DNA of 64,000 nucleotides from UBA2136 sp963974105 (GTDB lineage Bacteria > Pseudomonadota > Alphaproteobacteria > UBA2136): assembly GCA_963974105.1 (NCBI GenBank), contig CAXBBG010000003.1:107211-171210 (forward strand). The letters run 5' to 3'. A program made the translations under genes and the position numbers. The notes under the pieces were generated by a model that saw nothing but the letters and a program-made list of their open reading frames with translations, made no database searches and had not been told where the DNA came from. Positions 58,020 through 64,000 of the stretch are shown in pieces (position 1 is the first letter of the stretch; each line of letters starts with the position of its first letter).

Positions 58020-60719
58020 TTAAAGCACGGCTTTCGCGGCTGCTAAAGCGGCTGTTAGGTCACCACTTCTACCGCCAGCCATCGCCATGTCAGGACGACC
58101 ACCACCTTTACCACCAAGCGTTGCGGCAGCGGCACTTACAATATCACCTGCTTTGTATTTACCAACAAGGTCTTTTGTGACACCACAAACAATAGATGAC
58201 TTATCGCCATTATTTGAAGCTAAAACAACAACACCTGTGCCTAATGCGTTTTTAATATCGTCTATCATTTCACGCAGCACACCCGCTTCAACACCATCAA
58301 GCGCTAATGACACAAACTTAACGTCGTTAATTGTTTCTGCCGCGTTTGCAAGGTCCGATGGAGACTGTCCGCTATTACCACCACCCTTTTGAGCATTCTT
58401 AATATCATTTTTAAGCTTTTTAATTTCTGTTTGCATGTCAGCAATACGCGCTTCAACGTCACTTGGCTTCACCTTTGTAAGCCCTGCGATGTTACGAATA
58501 GATGCGTCCTGTGCACTTAAATAATCAAAGGCAACTTTTCCTGTTACCGCTTCAATACGGCGCACACCTGCACTTACAGAGCTGTCTGATAAAAGTTTAA
58601 ACAAACCAATATCGCCTGTGCGTTTAACGTGAACACCACCGCAAAGTTCAACCGACTTCACTTTTTCGCCCATGCTTAAAACACGCACTTCGCTGTCATA
58701 TTTTTCTCCAAAAAGTGCCATTGCACCCGCTTCTACAGCGGCGTCTTTATCCATCAAACGGGTAACAACTTGTGTGTTTTCCCATATCATGTCGTTCACA
58801 CGCTTTTCAATTTCAGTAATTTGTTCTGCGGTTAAAGCTTTTGGTTGTGAAAAGTCAAAACGCAAACGGTTTTCGTCCACCACAGAACCTTTTTGGAACA
58901 CATGGTCACCCAACACGTCCTGCAACACTTTATGCATAAGGTGTGTGCCTGTGTGGTTTTTAGTGATGGCACCTCGGCGGTCTACATCTACATTTAATTC
59001 AGCCGTATCACCAATTTTAATCTCGCCTTCGCTCACCTCACAAAAATGCTGGAACAAAGCGCCGTCTAAAATTTTTCTGGTGTCTAAAACTTTGGCTGTG
59101 CCATTTTCAGTCTTAACAAAACCACTGTCACCTACTTGGCCACCACTTTCAGCATAAAATGGCGTTTGATTGGTCACAATAATGACTTTTTCGCCTTTCA
59201 TTGCTTTTTCATTTTTAGCATCGGCTTTCACAATCGCCATAATTTGACCTTCAGCCTTGAGATACATATAACCTAAAAATTCTGTTGCTGGAAGAACGTC
59301 ACGTAAGTCAAACCACACAGCACTCAATTTCTGCTGACCCGTACCACCCATACCCGCCGCGCGTGCTTTGGCACGTTGCTCGGCCATGCAGGCTTCGTAA
59401 CCTTCAACATCAACTTTAACACCACTTTCACGGCAAATCATTTCAGTTAAATCTAATGGGAATCCAAATGTATCATATAATTCAAATGCTATTTTTCCAG
59501 ATAACACCCTATTTTTTGCATTCATCTCAGATAATTTTTCATCTAAATTCTCTTCTCCAACAGCAACTGCTGTTTTAAGCTCTAATATTGCAGAATTAAG
59601 TTTTGCCGTCCCTCTTTTAAGCATAGTTATAAAACGTTCTTCTTCGGTTTTAATCACGTCTTCAACCATGGCTTTAGCACGTGCAAGTTCTGGGTATTGT
59701 TCACCCATAATTTCGCATAGCGGTGCCACAAGCTTGTAGAAGAATGGTTCGTTTATGCCCAGCAAGTTAATGTGGCGCATGGCACGGCGCATAATACGGC
59801 GCAGTACATAACCAGACCCTTCGTTTGAAGGCATCACACCGTCCACAAGCAGGAATGATGTACAGCGGATATGGTCGGCCAATACACGGAGTGACGTTGT
59901 ATTTTCTTCGTTCTTACCATATTCAATACCGCTTAAAGCCGAAGCCTTTTTGATGATGTGTTGGAAGAGGTCAATATCGTAGTTGTTGTTTTGGTGCTGA
60001 AGCACGGCTGTTAGACGTTCTAGCCCGCAACCTGTGTCCACCCCTGTTTGTGGTAGTGGGATTTTTTTACCATCTGCAAATTTTTCAAACTGCATGAAAA
60101 CGATGTTCCAAATTTCAATAAAACGGTCACCGTCTTCTTCTGGTGTGCCTGGCAAACCACCCCAAATGTCGGCGCCGTGGTCGTAAAAAATTTCACTACA
60201 AGGACCACATGGGCCTGTGTCACCCATTGACCAATAGTTGTCATCGGTGGCAATGCGGATAATGCGGTCTTCTGGTAACCCCACTTTTTTGTGCCAAATA
60301 TCGTAGGCTTCATCGTCGGTGTGATAAACAGTCACGTAAAGTTTGGAAGCATCTAAACCTATATACTCTTTTGATGTTAAAAATTCCCAAGCGTATGGAA
60401 TAGCGTCTTCTTTAAAATAGTCACCAAATGAAAAGTTACCAAGCATTTCAAAAAATGTATGGTGGCGGGCTGTATGCCCCACATTTTCAAGGTCATTATG
60501 CTTACCACCTGCACGCACACAACGCTGAGAAGATGTGGCACGGACATAGTCACGTGTTTCGACGCCTGTAAACAGGTTTTTAAACTGGTTCATGCCCGCA
60601 TTGACAAACATGAGCGTTGGGTCATTGTCGGGAATAAGTGAGCTTGAGGCGACAATTGTGTGCCCTTTACTTTCGAAAAAGTTTAAAAATTTAGCTCGGA
60701 TATCATTACCAGTTAACAT
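58020..60719 (-). CDS. alaS: Alanyl-tRNA synthetase
   Basis: 899 residues (usual about 876). Class II catalytic domain (NDPTLMFVNAGMNQFKNLF, SMGDTGPCGPCSEIFYDHG), editing domain with zinc ligands HTGTHLMH and CGGVHVKRTGDIG, coiled-coil and C-terminal DHHA1 domain ending GGKGGGRPDMAMAGG. The frame is open 22 codons upstream to 60785, but MLTGNDIRAKFLNFFESKGH at 60719 matches the family start; AAGG lies 13 bases before it. Monocistronic. Confidence 0.96.
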   Translation of the reverse strand: MLTGNDIRAKFLNFFESKGHTIVASSSLIPDNDPTLMFVNAGMNQFKNLFTGVETRDYVRATSSQRCVRAGGKHNDLENVGHTARHHTFFEMLGNFSFGDYFKEDAIPYAWEFLTSKEYIGLDASKLYVTVYHTDDEAYDIWHKKVGLPEDRIIRIATDDNYWSMGDTGPCGPCSEIFYDHGADIWGGLPGTPEEDGDRFIEIWNIVFMQFEKFADGKKIPLPQTGVDTGCGLERLTAVLQHQNNNYDIDLFQHIIKKASALSGIEYGKNEENTTSLRVLADHIRCTSFLLVDGVMPSNEGSGYVLRRIMRRAMRHINLLGINEPFFYKLVAPLCEIMGEQYPELARAKAMVEDVIKTEEERFITMLKRGTAKLNSAILELKTAVAVGEENLDEKLSEMNAKNRVLSGKIAFELYDTFGFPLDLTEMICRESGVKVDVEGYEACMAEQRAKARAAGMGGTGQQKLSAVWFDLRDVLPATEFLGYMYLKAEGQIMAIVKADAKNEKAMKGEKVIIVTNQTPFYAESGGQVGDSGFVKTENGTAKVLDTRKILDGALFQHFCEVSEGEIKIGDTAELNVDVDRRGAITKNHTGTHLMHKVLQDVLGDHVFQKGSVVDENRLRFDFSQPKALTAEQITEIEKRVNDMIWENTQVVTRLMDKDAAVEAGAMALFGEKYDSEVRVLSMGEKVKSVELCGGVHVKRTGDIGLFKLLSDSSVSAGVRRIEAVTGKVAFDYLSAQDASIRNIAGLTKVKPSDVEARIADMQTEIKKLKNDIKNAQKGGGNSGQSPSDLANAAETINDVKFVSLALDGVEAGVLREMIDDIKNALGTGVVVLASNNGDKSSIVCGVTKDLVGKYKAGDIVSAAAATLGGKGGGRPDMAMAGGRSGDLTAALAAAKAVL

Positions 60720-60913
60720 AAGAAGGCTCGCCTTTTTTATTTTGTTTATTCTATCTGAGTTTATGGCATAGCCTGAGCCACGCATAAACGGTTATCATTT
60801 TTAACACTTTATAGCTCTTTTTTCTATGTTTTTTAGTAAAAATACTGAAATTTATTGCTTTAATACCTACTTTAAATACAATGCAGTTAATTCTTATTAA
60901 AAAAGGTGAAGTT

Positions 60914-61441
60914 ATGAACAGCTTAGAACGTATTATTTTAGACCGAAACGCACTTAAAAAAGTGCTTGATGCCGAAAAGGCAAAGGGTAAAAAAGTTGTT
61001 TTCACCAACGGCTGTTTTGACATTTTACACCGCGGTCACATTGACTACATGGAAAAAAGCAAAGCGTATGGCGACATTTTAGTGGTGGCTTTAAATACGG
61101 ATGCGTCTGTAAAACGCCTTGGCAAAGGCAGTGCCCGCCCATTTAACAACCTAGACGACCGCGCTTTTCACATGGCTGGTTTACGCAGCATTGACTATGT
61201 AACCCAATTTGACGAAGACACGCCGATGGAAATTTTACAAGTTTTACGCCCCGACGTTATTGTAAAAGGTGGCGACTATAGCATACCTGAAATTGTGGGC
61301 AGTGACTTTGTGATGGGCTATGGCGGCAAGGCTTACAGCATTCCATTTGTTGAGGGTTGTTCGACCACTTCATGGCTTGCAAGCGTGCAAGAAAAGCTTG
61401 AAATTGAAGCCCGTGAAAAGAAATCTTCTAAGGCTGGGTAA
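60914..61441 (+). CDS. rfaE2: D-glycero-beta-D-manno-heptose 1-phosphate adenylyltransferase
   Basis: 175 residues, a stand-alone form of the HldE C-domain; makes ADP-heptose for the LPS inner core. KKVVFTNGCFDILHRGHIDYM carries the HxGH nucleotidyltransferase motif; ALNTDASVKRLGKGSARPFN and VKGGDYS are typical. Start ATG 60914 with AAGGTGA 6 bases before; the frame is open 11 codons further up without support. The kinase half (rfaE1) is not in the window. Its presence implies heptose-containing LPS. Confidence 0.94.
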   Translation: MNSLERIILDRNALKKVLDAEKAKGKKVVFTNGCFDILHRGHIDYMEKSKAYGDILVVALNTDASVKRLGKGSARPFNNLDDRAFHMAGLRSIDYVTQFDEDTPMEILQVLRPDVIVKGGDYSIPEIVGSDFVMGYGGKAYSIPFVEGCSTTSWLASVQEKLEIEAREKKSSKAG

Positions 61442-61462
61442 TCTGTTTTTACATAAAAAAGA

Positions 61463-61487
61463 AGCCCCGCAGATGTGGGGCTTTTTT
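61463..61487 (+). terminator. Rho-independent terminator
   Basis: 8-bp stem AGCCCCGC / GTGGGGCT with loop AGAT, then T6. Confidence 0.9.
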
Positions 61488-61516
61488 AACGCTAGAAGGT
61501 TCACAAACTTAAAAGT

Positions 61517-61900
61517 TTAGCTTGTTCGTATGATATATGCTTCACCCTTTGGGGTACAATAAACAAAGCATTGATAAGGCTTTGTAAAACGCCCCTTTTG
61601 AACATGCATAATTTGAAGCGGACAACTTTTAATCGCAGCTCGGGCGGCAATCAGCACATCATTCAAACTGGCAGACTCTATCATTTCACGTATACTATCT
61701 TCTGTTATTTTAACGCCAGGGGCTAAATATTTCCCCAAGGGGGCAAGAATGACACCTAAACGTTCTTCTTCATCTAAAAGAAACATCCATTTTTTAAAGG
61801 ACTGAATAACGTCGTTTTGTAAGCGAAATGGGACATTGCAGACCATCAGCTTTTTTAAGCGTTGAACAGCTTGTGTTTGCGCCGTTTTATTTGTAAGCAT
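61517..61900 (-). CDS. Unknown protein (127 aa)
   Basis: Not recognised. Soluble and alpha/beta: helical first half (QAVQRLKKLMVCNVPFRLQNDVIQSFKKWMFLLDEEERLGVI), then a strand-rich end (YQCFVYCTPKGEAYIIR). The SD AGGAGG is perfect, followed by TAACCCCC directly before the ATG, the same layout as the phage-type gene at 26850 and the small gene at 2352. It follows holC by about 110 bases on the same strand. Confidence 0.65.
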   Translation of the reverse strand: MLTNKTAQTQAVQRLKKLMVCNVPFRLQNDVIQSFKKWMFLLDEEERLGVILAPLGKYLAPGVKITEDSIREMIESASLNDVLIAARAAIKSCPLQIMHVQKGRFTKPYQCFVYCTPKGEAYIIRTS

Positions 61901-62011
61901 GGGGGTTACCTCCTAAAAGGTATGTGTTTGAAAAAAGTGGGGAATGTTTCTGTTCTTGGGTTTATTTTTAACCGAAACAAAACATAAATGCAAGCCACTA
62001 ACGTGCAGGCA

Positions 62012-62464
62012 CTAAGCTTTTTTAGCCCATTTACCTTCTTCGTAAGCGTAATAAGCAAGCGGATAGCCTTTGTCGGCAAGTGCTTTCCACCTTTTACGAG
62101 CATTTGTTTTTTGAACATCTGACGCTTCAAACATATCGAGCACGCGGGCATAAGAAGAAAAATCTTCACTGGTCGCACCGCTAAGCAAAATAAGAATATC
62201 GGCATTGTTTGGGTTTTCGTCACCCGTTGTAAGGTATATGGGGTGCTTATCTTCAAAATCGTCGTCTTCTGTACCGTGCGGCATGAAAGAAACAGGACTA
62301 AATGACCATAAAGAATCGTCGAGGCGTTCCATGCGGTCTGAGTTTGAACACTTAACAACAACATTCTTGCCCGACTGTAACACCTTATGAAGCAATGACG
62401 GCAATGTTGCGTCTACCGAAGCGGGTGTGCTGTCCATAACTTGATAAAATGAAACTTCTGTCAA
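62012..62464 (-). CDS. holC: DNA polymerase III chi subunit
   Basis: 150 residues, links clamp loader to SSB. EVSFYQVMDSTPASVDATLPSLLHKVLQSGKNVVVKC, LDDSLWSFSPVSFMPHG (the W-x-F-P-H-G element) and the YARVLDMFEASDVQKTNARKRWKALADKGYPLAYYAYEEGKWAKK end are HolC. Start TTG at 62464 with AAGGA 7 bases before; no better ATG is in frame. Confidence 0.93.
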   Translation of the reverse strand: MTEVSFYQVMDSTPASVDATLPSLLHKVLQSGKNVVVKCSNSDRMERLDDSLWSFSPVSFMPHGTEDDDFEDKHPIYLTTGDENPNNADILILLSGATSEDFSSYARVLDMFEASDVQKTNARKRWKALADKGYPLAYYAYEEGKWAKKA

Positions 62465-62623
62465 TGGTCTGTCCTTTTTAATTTAACACAAAAGTTATAG
62501 CAAATTTATATGCAACATGAAAGCAGTATAAATGTTAGATAATTCACCTTTAGAGTATACATTTTTGACTTATCGTTTAAATTTAGTTATAATGCGTTAT
62601 ATTAAAATAAGTTGGGGCATTAC

Positions 62624-63316
62624 ATGAAGTCATTTAATCGAGCTACAGCAGCTACAATAAACACGCCACGCTTTGTATATGACATACAAGCCCGCGTTTT
62701 AAAATCTCAAGACATTTACCAAATACTTGAGGTTCAAAAGATTATTTTAGACGCTTTACCTGCGCATAAAAAACACTTCATTGCCACACGTTCAAAAGAT
62801 GGCTTTTTAAAATTCATCCAAAGCCAAGGCAACATACTCGGTTTATTTGATAACGAAAAACTCATTGCTTATAGTATTGTAGACTTCCCTAAACATATTT
62901 CAGAAACACAGTTCGACCCCAGCATTCAAATAGACGACATCAACAAATCTGCACTGTTTAAAAGTACTGTTGTCGTGCCTGAATATCGTGGGCAAAATTT
63001 ACAAAAAATATTGATAGATATGCGTGTTGAATGCGCTCTTGAAGCTGGGCGTGATGTCTTTATTACAGAAGTTGACCCGCAAAACCAAGCCAGTCTTTCT
63101 AGCTTAATTTCACAAGGTTTTTACATTAAGCATTTAGGTGTTAGCCCTGCGGATGGCATGACATCACTTTACCTATTTAAAGAAAATAAAGTAGTGGCAC
63201 CTAAAAACCTAAAAATGGTTTCTTTAAATGACCTTGGTACCCACATTAAATTGTTAAACAACAACCATGTTGGCATTGCAATTGATCACGGTTTTATTAC
63301 ATACAGCCAGCTTTAA
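62624..63316 (+). CDS. GNAT-family N-acetyltransferase-like protein
   Basis: 230 residues. Residues about 95-180 fit GNAT: NILGLFDNEKLIAYSIVDFP (strands 2-3), LFKSTVVVPEYRGQNLQKILIDMRVECALEAG with the acetyl-CoA loop R/Q-G-x-x-x (YRGQNLQ), and EVDPQNQASLSSLISQGFY (Asn and Phe/Tyr of motif B). The ~40 residues after it are extra. Substrate unknown. Start at ATG 62624 (an in-frame TTG precedes it). Confidence 0.78.
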   Translation: MKSFNRATAATINTPRFVYDIQARVLKSQDIYQILEVQKIILDALPAHKKHFIATRSKDGFLKFIQSQGNILGLFDNEKLIAYSIVDFPKHISETQFDPSIQIDDINKSALFKSTVVVPEYRGQNLQKILIDMRVECALEAGRDVFITEVDPQNQASLSSLISQGFYIKHLGVSPADGMTSLYLFKENKVVAPKNLKMVSLNDLGTHIKLLNNNHVGIAIDHGFITYSQL

Positions 63317-63441
63317 AAATACACATTTGACATCAAGCATGTAGACGCTTATATTGAAGGAAAGCATACCTTTTTAATTAAAGGTAAAAACACCTTTTCT
63401 TTTATACCTATTCCCTATCCGACTTAAACGGAGGTTTTATT

Positions 63442-63843
63442 ATGAAACTTCAATCTATCCATACAGCCAAAGGCCCTATTTTAAGCATTGGCAATACATT
63501 TTTCTTAACCGACAAACGTGTTATTGCCATTGAACAAAATGGCGAAGATGGTTTTTTTGTTGAGGTCACCTTACGTGATGCCTACAAAGAAGAAACCATT
63601 CGAATACTCACCATGCACGGCAAACGTTACTATCAAGAAAGAAATGGCGATATTCTTGTTTTAAAAGATATAAGAGCCGCAGACCGTGAAACAGGTATTT
63701 ACGCTATTCCTTTGCAATATGCTGAAAAAACAAAAAAACAAGGTTTTTGGCCATTTGTTACAGTATTGGATTTATATGACACCATAGAAATGGACGCAAA
63801 CTACGTTTTTGTTCGCATGCATAAAGCATGGATAAAACGTTAA
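63442..63843 (+). CDS. Unknown beta-rich protein (133 aa)
   Basis: Not recognised. Mostly predicted beta strands (GPILSIGNTFFLTDKRVIAIEQ, GFFVEVTLRD, KRYYQERNGDILVLKDI) ending in VFVRMHKAWIKR. Strong SD CGGAGG 7 bases before the ATG and a terminator 34 bases after the stop. No signal peptide or TM. Confidence 0.65.
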   Translation: MKLQSIHTAKGPILSIGNTFFLTDKRVIAIEQNGEDGFFVEVTLRDAYKEETIRILTMHGKRYYQERNGDILVLKDIRAADRETGIYAIPLQYAEKTKKQGFWPFVTVLDLYDTIEMDANYVFVRMHKAWIKR

Positions 63844-63876
63844 TTATGCCCTTTTAACATACTTTAAAGCGAAAAA

Positions 63877-63901
63877 AGCCTCCATTTAGGAGGCTTTTTT
63901 T
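63877..63901 (+). terminator. Rho-independent terminator
   Basis: 7-bp stem AGCCTCC / GGAGGCT with loop ATTTA, A6 before, T7 after. Confidence 0.92.
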
Positions 63902-63945
63902 ATAACATTAAAGTGTAACCGCATTGCCTACATTTCAATTTGATT

Positions 63946-64000
63946 TAGCTTTAACTAAGCCTAGCTTTAACTAAGCCTAGCTTTAACTAAGCCTAGCTTT
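63946..64000. repeat. 16-bp tandem repeat running off the window
   Basis: Unit TAGCTTTAACTAAGCC, copies beginning at 63946, 63962, 63978 and 63994 (the last cut). Each contains GCTT-TAACT-AAGC. Non-coding, 45 bases after a terminator. Total length cannot be seen. Confidence 0.9.

Overview
The window reads as chromosome of a low-GC, Gram-negative bacterium, most likely an alphaproteobacterium. The evidence is a glyA-nrdR-nusB block, a divergent fabD-fabG / rpsF-rpsR-rplI-dnaB block, a TonB-dependent receptor, an LPS heptose gene (rfaE2), and leucine and lysine catabolism. A chemoreceptor, a GGDEF enzyme, an adenylate cyclase and a voltage-gated channel point to an environmental organism that senses its surroundings, not a reduced endosymbiont. 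No tRNA, rRNA, CRISPR array, transposase or intact prophage is visible. Gene density is high and most transcription units end in clear GC-hairpin plus T-run terminators.

Layout. 1-2.6 kb: glyA (cut by the window edge), nrdR, nusB with long extensions, and a small unknown gene. 2.6-5.7 kb (minus): zinc alcohol dehydrogenase, GST, dicarboxylate/amino-acid symporter. 5.8-9.5 kb (plus): exported MsrB and MsrA, a TVP38/VTT membrane protein, a Mer-type flavin disulfide reductase and a thioesterase, consistent with a redox-repair cassette. 9.6-13.4 kb: two unknown genes, an ABC-F ATPase and a second GST. 13.7-20.3 kb (plus): YfiR-like periplasmic protein, TonB receptor, HAMP-less chemoreceptor and a large unknown membrane/helical protein, which looks like a ligand-uptake plus signalling locus. 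20.3-25.9 kb: unknown membrane protein, a Cache sensor with no output domain, an APC-like permease and, divergently, a class III adenylate cyclase. 26-28.8 kb: Dps and a phage-type metallophosphoesterase. 28.9-33.1 kb: Uup-like ABC-F, small unknown, bacterial sodium-channel homologue, a very tryptophan-rich membrane protein and another membrane protein. 33.1-38.5 kb (minus): liuB-liuC-liuD-liuE leucine degradation operon. 38.6-43.3 kb: RlpA-like protein, ArsR regulator, diguanylate cyclase, two unknowns and an ALDH7-type dehydrogenase. 43.8-48.8 kb: fabD-fabG (minus) and rpsF-rpsR-rplI-dnaB (plus). 49-49.9 kb: secreted coiled-coil protein and small lipoprotein. 50-54.1 kb (minus): lysyl-tRNA synthetase fused to a DUF2000 domain, membrane protein with a Lys-rich tail, MscS channel. 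54.2-64 kb: cold-shock protein, gamma-glutamyltransferase, membrane protein with a histone-H1-like tail, alaS, rfaE2, unknown, holC, GNAT enzyme, unknown, and a tandem repeat running off the end.

The strongest unusual signals are: (1) a class II LysRS carrying a complete C-terminal DUF2000 domain, a family I recall as having the peptidyl-tRNA hydrolase 2 fold; (2) the YfiR-like/TonB receptor/MCP/unknown locus; (3) the split-looking Cache sensor / permease / adenylate cyclase neighbourhood with a 16-bp perfect palindrome beside a promoter; (4) a solitary phage-type metallophosphoesterase whose Shine-Dalgarno sequence sits in a hairpin, a start layout shared with two other unknown genes; and (5) two tandem repeats, 54 kb apart, built on the same GCTT-N5-AAGC mini-dyad. 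All calls come from reading the sequence; no database search was run.
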